Positions 1 through 9,906 of a stretch of DNA of 64,000 nucleotides are shown piece by piece. Origin of the DNA: Glossina fuscipes (Eukaryota > Arthropoda > Insecta > Diptera > Glossinidae); assembly GCF_014805625.2 (NCBI RefSeq), contig NW_023998417.1:2194032-2258031 (forward strand), in the 5' to 3' direction. A model generated the notes under the pieces. It did no database searches. It had not been told where the DNA came from and saw only the letters and a program-made list of their open reading frames with translations. Numbering within the stretch: position 1 is the stretch's first letter; the number at the start of each line of letters is the position of its first letter. A program made the position numbers and the translations under genes.

Positions 1-1984
1 CTTTAGCCATGCAAATGTAATAAAGCAACACAAATAGATCACAGAACTTAGGCAGAGGAAGACAAATCATACGTACAAAAGGAAAATGTTCAACGACAGA
101 CTATCAGTTAGAAATATTGAGCAATGTGTCTCGAAACTGTTTGCTGTGGCTTCCATTCATAATGGAGCCATGATTTTTGCATAAGCTAACACATGCTCAT
201 ATGCATGTTCAGGCATACATCTGCATGCATTCAAAAATGCGCAAAACAAAAATAGCAAATCGATGATGGAAAAATCATTGTAATTGTCATTGCCAACGTT
301 TCATCAAAACTATTTTCTGTGTGCGGTTGATATTAAACCATTTTATTTTTTTTTTTCTTTTTTTTTTCATTTTTCATTTTTCCAAAAAGTTCTTCTTCTT
401 CAACTCTAGTCATACATTATTTGAATGGTGACAAAATGCTTTAATGTAATAATTAAAATTAAATTTTTCTTAAACTGAACTTAACGTGTTAGCTATCATT
501 CTTTAATTATTACGAAAAACATAGTCATATATATGTAGACATCTAACTGTAACTAATAGATGCTTCCATGTAATTTAATAAGCGACATCTATTGGTGAAA
601 ATGATAAAGTAATGCAAAGTATCATTGTACACACGAGTTAAATTCAATGATTTTGACTTTTCTCTACATAGAGCAACAATTTTCCATTTAGTATTATTGA
701 GTTATTATACAGGTGTATACAGGCGTTTATCGTGGCGAGCTCAAATATGCATTTTCGACTTTTATTACTTTTTGTTATTTGATTTGAAGAAAACTACTGA
801 CGAAGTCCACTTTAAAAAAAAAACACTTTTAAAGACTTATGCCGACACTGCTCCATCATATCTCAATTTTCGGTTTCAGTTTCAATGATTTGATGTGAAG
901 GACAAAGACCAGCTGAAGAAGAACCAAGAAATTTCGAAACGAAACTCCAACTCAAACACTCAAAGAACTTTCGAACAGATGAACAGTTGATGAATCAACT
1001 CATTCTAGACGGGAAATGTCTTTTCGAACCGTTTCGATATCGCGTTTTCATTGTGACGATGAAAACTGCATCTACTACGGCAATCTCAACTTTCAGTTTC
1101 AATAATTCAATGATAGTCAGCTATAGTTGAATTTTTTATTACCTGTTATTTATTTTTTTCTGTTTTTAAATCAACTAATAGGTCTTAGGTTAATGTACGA
1201 TATCACTATGCAGTGCCTAGTTTCGCAATCGCTGTTTATAGGAAAATATCGAAAAAATCGATTTTACTTTCAATTTAATCTGGCGTGAGTGAAGAAATTT
1301 TTTAATGTCGAAAAACTTGAGAGCTCAATTTTATTCAACACGCATAACAAACAAGATATATAATTACACGGTCGACGCCGGCGTGTACACTTGTTCCGCA
1401 CTACAACTACTTGACATATTTAATCTTTCTCTCTTTCCCTTTAATAGCCATAATAAGCAATTTGAATAGCACTTGAATATAATTTGGAAAAAATTTTTTG
1501 ATAATAATAGATATTTATGAAGTAAATAAATACTTTAAAAACTTTACAATATATTTATAGATAGATATATTCATCGCATATCATTTAAAATGATTTAATT
1601 TGATTAAAGCGAACGTTGTCTAACAGATGAATATTTGAATACTTGAAAGTTTTATGAAATATTCAAAAAATCAACAATAAATTATTATATCTAAGTATAG
1701 GAAATATTTATTATGCTGAACGATTTGTTATTGTTAGTTCAAAAGGAATGGTGTTAAAATTATTCAAGTTGCTTGAAAGAAGAATTTAGGTTATTGGTTA
1801 CAAAAAAATGATTGCTCAAATTTCTTTGACGCAAAGTTGTCATAGATGATTTGTAGACTTACAGGAAAGTAGTCAATAAGATAAAATTTAAATTTAATTG
1901 AAAAATGCAAAAATTGAAAGCTTAATAATCGAAGCATTCACCATTACACACATCCCTTAGGCTGAGGTCGACACCCTATTCTTT
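1..1984. other. AT-rich DNA without a recognisable gene
   Basis: No supported gene. Two similar blocks, TCTCAATTTTCGGTTTCAGTTTCAAT near 860 and TCTCAACTTTCAGTTTCAATAATT near 1083, suggest an old local duplication about 220 bases apart. Confidence 0.5.
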
Positions 1985-2335
1985 CTCCTCAATTCTTTCT
2001 TTTTTCTCGCTTCTTTCCGACCGTCATCATGTTAGGCGAATAGGGCACATCTCTTGAGTGACTATTCACAGCCAAATAAAAAAAAGAAGACTTTTGTGAG
2101 GCCTTGATCTGCTTAAATATGACTGCACCCAATCTGATCAAACAGCGATCAGGAGGAGAAATTTCTGGATAATAATTGCCAACAGCGATAGAGCCTTGTA
2201 GCCAATGATGAAAATCAGTACTTGGGTTGCTTTCGCTACAGACGGGCAAGCGTTGCGATGAAGCAAAAGCACTTGTCGAGTTCTTCTGCCAATAAATGCT
2301 TTATTTTCCTCAAAGCCGTCACTTAACTTGATTAG
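1985..2335 (-). pseudogene. Mariner-family (DD34D) transposase relic
   Basis: Minus-strand translation shows two blocks of a mariner transposase in different frames. At 2231-2278, RQVLLLHRNACPSVAK corresponds to the family's xRVLLLHDNARPHVAK block holding the second catalytic Asp, here mutated to Arg. At 2136-2177, NYYPEISPPDRCLI corresponds to PYSPDLAPSDYHLF holding the third Asp, here kept. The two positions are 104 bases apart, fitting 34 residues plus a small indel. Stops and a frameshift make it non-functional. The first Asp block and the terminal repeats were not found. The outer limits are approximate. Confidence 0.7.
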
Positions 2336-2818
2336 TCTTGTTATCTGTCAACTGTGACAAAAATATTTTATCTAATATCATAAACAATCTATCCGCACCC
2401 ACACTTTAAGTTAATCAATCGGTATAAGGTTTGCCAAAATTCGCATAAGAAACAACGCAGACTTGCAATCAAAAACTGTAGATTTTTAATTGAACAATAA
2501 AATATACTATGTGGGCTTATGTTTGCAAAAGCGTATCTTTCGGAAGATCTTCTAGATTTTGGTGACTTTTTTGCGAAAAGTTAGCGTCCACACGTAATTG
2601 TTCCGTAATCCATTCAACCAACTCTTATCCATGTACGTCGTGAGTACTTCCGCTTGAACTTCGTGAACACGAAGATATCAACCTTTTGGGAAAATACACT
2701 CTATAGCGTTTGTCGAAATGTCCAGATTGCTTTTGATAATCCGCTTTGTCCATTGCCCAAAGTTGAAGTTGAAATTAAACCTATCTAGAAATTAACGAAA
2801 CCATGTCTGAGGTTAATA

Positions 2819-3059
2819 CAGTAAAAGTTCCTCATTCGTGCTTCCTTCATTCGCGGTTTCCCTATTCGCGGTTTCCCTATTCGCGGATTAAAAAAATGCG
2901 ATACAATTCCTCTATTCACCGCTATAAATTTCTTTATTCGCGAATTCTAATAAATATGCATAAGAATAAAAGGATTCTAATAGGTATCCAACCCAAATTC
3001 CGTATTCGCGGTTTTTGTATTCCCGACATGTATCCCCCGGGAATAAGGAACTTTTACTA
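2819..3059. mobile_element. Pogo/Tigger-like MITE, 241 bp, with TA target duplication
   Basis: The ends are near-perfect inverted repeats. The left end CAGTAAAAGTTCCTCATTC pairs with the right end TAGTAAAAGTTCCTTATTC (read on the minus strand), and TA sits just outside each end at 2817-2818 and 3060-3061. The CAGT start, TA duplication and repeated ATTCGCGG motifs are typical of pogo/Tigger elements. Inside, a 15-base unit ATTCGCGGTTTCCCT is repeated about 2.5 times at 2849-2886. There is no transposase, so it is non-autonomous. An ORF that runs through it is not a gene. Confidence 0.8.
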
Positions 3060-4084
3060 TATCGTCTACTTTATTTTTCTACTCAATCCCAACACATAAG
3101 ACATTTAGAACATTCCGAGGGTAGAAAAAAAAGAATTTAAATCGAATGATTCCCCCATCATTCTATTTGGCAGCGATTAGCAAAATGATATGTAAAAAAT
3201 TGAATGCTGTTGACCTGAGTGTTGTTCTCCATCGAATACCTGCTCTTTTGATAGACCAAAATACACAACCTCTTCCTGTTTGATAAAGTAACTCGTCATG
3301 TTTCCCCTTAAACGTTATACCGTTTAATAATCAATCCTCTTACAAGTTAATCAAGGCAGCAACTTATGGTATGTATTTCGTATGAGAGAAAGTCTTTTCT
3401 AAATTATTTGCTTTTGCGTAATTAAATTTTTCGATTATTGTGGCGATATTCAAATAGCGATAAGGTTAGATTAGAAGTTTTGTGCATTCGAAGCACAAAT
3501 TAAACGATTGTATAACTATTTCTTCTGCGCTCTTTATTAACAATGGCGCGATTGATTGGCTTCAATTAAATTTTATGTAACGCTTACTGAAACTAACTAA
3601 AATAAATCTATGCTGTAGATGCGAATGCATCTACATACATGTTGGGAATTGTGTCGTTAATTAACGTTTGTAGAATCGGATTACATATCAGAAGGTAGTG
3701 ATTGCAACTGCTGGCGCAACGCAAAGGTAATCGCAGACAATTTATGGTATTTGCTTTACGGTTTCTCCATAAAATAACTTGTTGTATGTGTTGTATGCAA
3801 TCTAAATATGAAATGGTTATGAACTATGTAGTAATTGGCTGCTTATGTAAAACAGATAACATAGAATTTCAACAGAAAAAAAAAAAAAAAAATGAGAGAA
3901 ATATAAATAAATAAAAATAAATCAAGTAAAAAATAATCTACAGAAGAGATTTGGAAAGATCATCAACTAAACAGGGAAGTTGTCTACGCACATACATATT
4001 AGTTGTATTATTAGTTGTCCGGTTAACCTTGCATTCTGCGCAACATAGGCATACACTTAACCACAACAAACACCAAGAAGTAGA

Positions 4085-4345
4085 AACACTATAATAGGCC
4101 ATGGACCACACCATGGAACGCCGTACATCTATTCAAATAATGATTTTTCATAGGCTATGACCTGTAAGTTGAACATAAGAAAACAAGACGGACGGACGGA
4201 CGAACGGACGGACAGACAAGCTTTGACTAATTCAGCAGATGGTTCTGAATAGATCACTATAATAAAGAGTGGGTGTACCTCCAGTCCTTCTGGATATTGC
4301 GTACATCTGTACAAACTTAATATATCCATAATAATAAATATATAC
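4085..4345 (+). mobile_element. Dispersed fly repeat, (GGAC)n type B
   Basis: The copy shows GTTGAACATAAGAAAACAAG, then a (GGAC/GAAC/AGAC)n tract at about 4189-4218, then a tail with GTCCTTCTGGATATTG and ACAAACTTAATATATCC. The same tail motifs recur at 54100-54345 (GTCCTTCTGGCTGTTG, GCAAACTAAACATATCCC), and the head motif recurs on the minus strand at 18340-18495. The internal tetranucleotide tract resembles mini-me/DINE-1-type non-autonomous elements of flies. That assignment is inference. The element ends 3' of the SUMO-protease gene. Confidence 0.6.
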
Positions 4346-4697
4346 TTGTAAGGGAAACTTTTAGCCAAAATGGCAATTCTGCCTACAAGCACAAAACATA
4401 GCATTCAGCTTTTAAGCTGAATTGTCATAATATATATAAAAATATCTTTTTCATTTTGCCAAGACAGTTGCAACTTACATTTCATAAATACTTTTTTCTC
4501 TTATCATACTTCAATTAAAAATTCAATCTTAATACTTGGGACATTATCCAAAATTTATATTATTTTTTCAATTTTGAACAAAGTTCTTCGTGTTAAAAAA
4601 TAAAAGAAAAGATAAAACTTGTGTTTCAAGAATTCTAAGCAAGTCACGATACGTTCTGCTGAAAAAATATTTGCAAAATGACTCATTCATAACGGAC

Positions 4698-4703
4698 TTT
4701 ATT
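4698..4703 (-). promoter_or_regulatory. AATAAA hexamer overlapping the SUMO-protease stop codon
   Basis: On the minus strand the last Gln codon and TAA stop read CAATAAAG, so a canonical polyadenylation hexamer lies across the stop codon. I see no other AATAAA on this strand between here and 4346, only a TATAAA variant near 4555. If the hexamer is used, the 3' UTR would be only some tens of bases. Use of the site is inferred. Confidence 0.4.
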
Positions 4704-6819
4704 GCATTAGTTCCCTTTGAATGATTTCCAAAATCATCTTTTTTCGAAAATGTTTCATATCCTCTCCCGAGAACGCTATTTTCTTGTTACGCGAGATATA
4801 TTCGGCGACCGTGCAACAGACAACCCCACAGTCATTACCATTTACTTGCTGAGGCCCGTCCAATACAGACTCAATGACAAAACGATTAGATTGAAACCGT
4901 TGCTTGCGCTTATCCATGGATTCACGTTTGAGATATTGCTCGAGAGTTGCCAATACCTGTGGATTGGAATATCCCATCGAGTCGTAATATTTAATCGTAC
5001 GCTCCTTCAAATTTATGATGACTATCGACCAATGTACTTGAGCCAAATTGATTGGAATGAGTAAAATATCTTTTGAAAAAATGTCTACCTTATTTGTCCA
5101 ACGTTTAACTGCATCGTAACCGGACGACATGAGACGAGATACAAAAAATGTACCCATCGCATAAACGGAAGGTAGATCGCTCGATGGGCTCTTTCTCTCA
5201 CTACGTTCAATCAGAAGTTTCATATAGAAATCGATTATCTTATCGTTAAGCCAATTGTTATCGCATAAGGTCCGTATATCAAATCTACTTATGTTTATAT
5301 GAAATTTTGATACCAAAATTTGATCTAATGGCCCAGTTATGGCGGTATTAATAAGAGAAAGATGTTCTGCAGTCAATTCAACAAATTCCGTTTCAAAATC
5401 GCCAGTTGCGTGCAATTCGAAGTCAACAGCGTTAAGTCTGCGCAGATGTTCTTTAATTTTAAACTCCGCAGCACGACGATCATTAACTAATCCCACGACA
5501 ATGTTAGTTATCTGTTTAATTTCATTGATATAACTGTCTCGTCTTAATTGCCGATTCGCTTTAAAATTTTGTAGCCAAACATCGTCAAATAATGGCGAAC
5601 CATGGCAATTGCACGGCCCAGTATCGTCCGGTTTCGCTAAGTTCACGTCTGTTGGCTTTATTTTCTCACTACATGCATTGCCAAGACCCAAAGAAGTCTG
5701 CTTTTTTTGCTGCCTAATTTTGGCCCTCGTCTGTATAACTTGAGGTTTTTCGTCGTCTTTGTCTGCATTATCACTGGCCTCGGTTTCGTCGATAACAATT
5801 GTGGGTAAATAGGCTAAAGATTTTTTATTATTGTGAATATTACTGCGAGCCATTGAAAGTGAAACATCCGTTTGTTTGCCCGACCTTGTACGTTTTACAA
5901 AAGATTGACTTTTGCTATCGTCACCTGATGCACCATATATTGCACCTGGCAAAACTTTGTCCAGTAATTGCTTGTATTCCGCAAGTCCTTTATTCCCTTC
6001 TTCTGCAGAAAGGCAATGCATATTTGGGTCATGGACAGCGCTAATTCCAATGTTATTTAGACCTGCTACACCGTTAACCTCATCTTCATTTATACGACCA
6101 ATGAGTTTGTTGGATTCCAGTGGTGCCCTAGTTAAAGTAATTTCATTATCGAATGAATTGAGCGCAGAACCAAGTGCACCACATTTGAAATTTCCGGATG
6201 AAACGATCGAAAGTCTTCTGGTACTTGAACGAGCAATGGGGGCCGGTAAATTTGCAGATTCCACGGGGATGACTGAGTTCTTACGACTCACAACCGGCTG
6301 ATCGCTACATACACGCTCAGCAGCCGCTGTGGCGTGAACAGATGGTATTGTTGGCTCCAACGATTCCTTATATATCCCATCATCTGCGTTCTCTACTTCT
6401 TTAGAGCGATGACAGAATTCTATTGGCAATGCTGTTTGGATAGCTTTGCTGCAGCTTGGTATCGCATCGAATTCATTACTCACAGTGATCTGCTTTTCAA
6501 CGTCGTCCTCGTCGTCATCATCATTAGAACAGGGCGCGATAATTTCAGAGAATTGATGAATGATTCGTGCTGCCGCGTCGAATAAATTCCTCAGCTTTAG
6601 ACGTTTGCCCTTAACATTTTTTTTAGCGTCACTAAGCATCAATTGCCTACCCGCTGCCGGGAAGAAATGAAAATCATCATTCTCTTGTGCGCAATTGACA
6701 TTTTCTGGAAAATGTTCTTCCAATTTCCGCTGCTTTAGATAACGAGGAGCGGGCACATCGCTTGAGGATTCTTCGCAACTTCGCTTACGTGTCGCGTTCT
6801 TGCTGGGTGGAGGACTCAT
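4699..6819 (-). CDS. Ulp1: SUMO-specific cysteine protease, Ulp1/SENP1-2 class (C48)
   Basis: Family role: proteases of this class mature SUMO precursors and remove SUMO from targets, usually in the nucleus or at nuclear pores. From the ATG at 6819 the protein has 706 residues. The protease domain fills about residues 505-706. It holds WLNDKIIDFYMKLL near 523, the catalytic His of QVHWSIV at 596, Asp of YYDSMG at 613, oxyanion Gln at 658 and Cys of NGNDCG at 664. The 17-residue His-Asp spacing matches SENP1 (533/550). The N-terminal two thirds looks disordered, with basic clusters near 7-14, 309-315 and 363-374 (possible nuclear signals), an acidic run near 99-106, and LPTIVIDE near 338, which resembles a SUMO-interacting motif. 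The frame stays open upstream to about 6990 without another ATG, and the context of this ATG is weak. An upstream exon is therefore possible, and Drosophila Ulp1 is much longer. The family call is firm; one-to-one orthology with Ulp1 is inferred. Confidence 0.93.
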   Translation of the reverse strand: MSPPPSKNATRKRSCEESSSDVPAPRYLKQRKLEEHFPENVNCAQENDDFHFFPAAGRQLMLSDAKKNVKGKRLKLRNLFDAAARIIHQFSEIIAPCSNDDDDEDDVEKQITVSNEFDAIPSCSKAIQTALPIEFCHRSKEVENADDGIYKESLEPTIPSVHATAAAERVCSDQPVVSRKNSVIPVESANLPAPIARSSTRRLSIVSSGNFKCGALGSALNSFDNEITLTRAPLESNKLIGRINEDEVNGVAGLNNIGISAVHDPNMHCLSAEEGNKGLAEYKQLLDKVLPGAIYGASGDDSKSQSFVKRTRSGKQTDVSLSMARSNIHNNKKSLAYLPTIVIDETEASDNADKDDEKPQVIQTRAKIRQQKKQTSLGLGNACSEKIKPTDVNLAKPDDTGPCNCHGSPLFDDVWLQNFKANRQLRRDSYINEIKQITNIVVGLVNDRRAAEFKIKEHLRRLNAVDFELHATGDFETEFVELTAEHLSLINTAITGPLDQILVSKFHINISRFDIRTLCDNNWLNDKIIDFYMKLLIERSERKSPSSDLPSVYAMGTFFVSRLMSSGYDAVKRWTNKVDIFSKDILLIPINLAQVHWSIVIINLKERTIKYYDSMGYSNPQVLATLEQYLKRESMDKRKQRFQSNRFVIESVLDGPQQVNGNDCGVVCCTVAEYISRNKKIAFSGEDMKHFRKKMILEIIQRELMQ

Positions 6820-7318
6820 CAGGGATTTCAGTGTTATTTTGCAATTAGCCCCGATATTCTTTCGTTTTTCACAACGTTTTTTCTTTTTCTTAAATTGCAC
6901 TTTACTTAATTTCTTTAAAAGCAAACAAATAAAAATAAATATATATGAAAAATATATACGATTTGTTAAAACGTTAGAATTTTGTTTTCGTTACATTAGA
7001 TATAGACATATCGTTTTTGTTGCTATTGATAAATTTGAAATTTTTTAACTTAAAAATGAATCGTTTTTCATAGAAATCACGCGAAAAATGATTTACAAAA
7101 ATTTCTCTATTGACAAATAGAAAAATACGTGTTTGAAAAAATATATACAGTGTAGGTTTTTATAGTAGTGAAAGATATTTCAATCAACAAATTGGTTCCC
7201 TTTTCGATAAATATTTATTATTTATTTTATTTTCGTATTTTATATACACTTTCTGAAAGATCCGAGTGTCATACTTGCGCGATGACATTGATTAAACTTT
7301 AGGCTATGAGCTTTTCGC

Positions 7319-7331
7319 CCCCCCCCCCCCC
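7319..7331 (+). repeat. Poly-C run of 13
   Basis: Thirteen C residues, then TTCCCCC, then a poly-A run. Such a C tract is unusual in this AT-rich DNA. Confidence 0.9.
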
Positions 7332-8663
7332 TTCCCCCACAAAAAAAAATACCATTGATTAAGGTTCGGAATAAAGAAAAAAAGTCTTAGAAGATATAGT
7401 CGAGTTTCGTATCAGGTCTCTAAGGCTTACATTACTGTTTTCCAGCACTGGCCTCTTAATTATGTCGTTACGGCCCCCTGGATGGATTCTACTGTTCACT
7501 TGTGTGCACTTTGGAAATATTCTAACATTTATTGTGGATTTACTGCAATGTTTGTAGCGACTAAAGTTTGCTATTTCAGTTATTCCTCAATTCGTCGTAG
7601 AGCTGTCAAGAGAAGATAATAGCTTTTAAGCACATTCACTGACAAATTGCGCGATATCTCACTTTAATCCCTGTCTGTTATCAATGTGCAGAAAAGATGT
7701 TTACGATAACATGCCGGGATATCTATAAAAAAACAACATTTTTTATATTACATACGACAGATATTAGATTCAGTGGCCACGAGAATTTCTTCTGCAAGAC
7801 CCTCTTTAATAAGTTGCCTAAGAGGAAAAGCAGCGAATATTGCCACTCTTTTTCCTCGAAACGAATAAAATGAATCTAAAAATACATTGGTATTGTTTAC
7901 ATATAAATGAAAGATTATTGATGAAAAGTAAAGAATGAAAATGGAAAAAAGCTATTAAGAAGGGATGGTAACAGCTTTACACTAAACCTTCTTTTTGACA
8001 ATTTTTTTGAGATGGAAAGAAAAGCAATAGAATAATGAGTTTGTAGTAACTTGTTTTTGAAATACAACAAAAAATATCAACAACAATGGAATAATTCTCT
8101 CAGAGCTCTCTCTTAGAGAAGCTTCAAAGCATCTATTAAGCCAATAAGAAATAATTAATGTTCTGAATTAATTACTTTGGTGTTACATCATTCGGTTCTC
8201 TTGTTTACGTAATAATATGTACATCTTGCAGAGAATCCTACGATGTAGTTTGTACTTTATGCCAATTAAAAACAGATGGGGTTCTCAGTTTCGGACTTTG
8301 AAAATTCAATTCTTTTTTTTTTTTTTTGCAGAGAAAGTTCGATATAGAAAAGAAAAATATGGAATGGTACACCGGTATTGTCTACTGAGCTTCCTTGATA
8401 AGTAAAGTTGAAAAAGGTATTCAAATTTTGTCGGCAGAGCAGTTGCCATTATTTTTCGTCCTTAAAAAAAAGTTGCTCTTACACTACGATAAATAATGAT
8501 TTTTGTTTCGTAGGAAAATTTGAAGCTAAAGAAGCGCGAAAAAGATGCCAAGTTTTCATTTCCTGTTACCGTATCTAAATATTATATGGATTCTACGTTT
8601 CTTTGGCATTCTACGAACTTAGACAATGATATGTTACACTGATTTAATGTCGTTAAGAATCGA

Positions 8664-8685
8664 GGCAGGGTAATCCTACCCTGCC
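8664..8685. repeat. Perfect 9-bp inverted repeat with 4-base loop
   Basis: GGCAGGGTA-ATCC-TACCCTGCC forms a GC-rich hairpin in otherwise AT-rich DNA. There is no gene nearby and no known role. Confidence 0.6.
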
Positions 8686-9871
8686 AATGTAGCTGGCAAA
8701 AGAAAAGATATATTGAACATCAGCCTCATTAATGCGATTCGTCTGTGAAGATTTTCCTTTTTTACTAAGGTATTATTTACTAATTAGTCGCAACAATAAA
8801 ATTATATTAAACATTTAATAACACTGCCATTATAAATTATAACCTGATTTTTTGAAATAAACGCATTACGAACTGTTATACAACGTGAACGGTAAAAACT
8901 CAGTCTATGACACAGCTGGATATGGATTGTGGACTTTTTTTCTCCATTCTTCATTCTCTTATTGTCTTTTTAGTTACAGTTCGATGAGATGTTTCTTTAA
9001 CAAGCGGTTACGAGATTTTCAACTACGACTGCAACTACGACGAGAGCCAAAGGGCACTTGAATGGTTTGTTGTTGAAAAGGAGTTCCAAACTTAGCAAAT
9101 TTGCTTTTTTTTTTGTTGTTTTTTTTTTTTGTCCTTACGAGTCATTAATATTATTATGCCTTGTCGTTTTTAATTAATTAGCCAATGTGATAACCACGCC
9201 ACAGAATGATGTAATTACATTTCAGAGATTAAATCACAAGCGACTTTAAAAAATTGAAAAAGACCGTTTTTGTGTAATCAATACGTTGAGAATAGTCGAT
9301 AAAACACAAACCAAGCTGCTAGTGAATAGAGAGAAAATCAAACCACAGAACCGAAAATTGCGATTACATCGAATCCTTTTATGCCTACTGTGTCAGAAGT
9401 AAGGCTTACGTAGATGTTTTTTCTAAATATCCTCGTCTTAGGTCTAATTGATTATTCCAATTAACGACGGTTTGAATTTTGAATTGAAAGTTTACTAATA
9501 AAAGGATTTTTCAATTGGCATTCCAATTAGAATATAATTGGAAGATATCTTTCAGTTGCATTTAAATGTTAATTAAAGCATGATGGACTTTACGAAACCG
9601 CTGCATGTATTATTGTCTATCTAATAACACGTTCCCCTCTTCAGTCCCAGTTCCCCTACTTTAAGCATTTTAACATTTCAATAATTAGATTGACTAAAGG
9701 TTCAAAAAGCGGAAGCTTTTAACAATGTGATGCACTCTTAGCCATCTTGGCTGCATGCCCTCGTACGTTACAAGCGCGATTATAAAATTAGTATACTCGC
9801 ATTTAACTTTAGTGTAAAAATAAACGGGCAGCTGTGTTTGCCCATCAATTGAAAGCATATGTACATGTACA

Positions 9872-9875
<4 letters not shown>

Positions 9876-9905
<30 letters not shown>
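9876..9905. repeat. (AT)n microsatellite
   Basis: About fifteen TA/AT units, followed by further ATATAC-type sequence to about 9930. Confidence 0.9.

Positions 9906-9906
<1 letters not shown>

Noticed and set aside
2803..3099. 98-codon ORF with Arg-Phe-Pro-Tyr-Ser repeats
   Set aside because: It is the pogo/Tigger-like MITE and its 15-bp tandem repeat read as protein.
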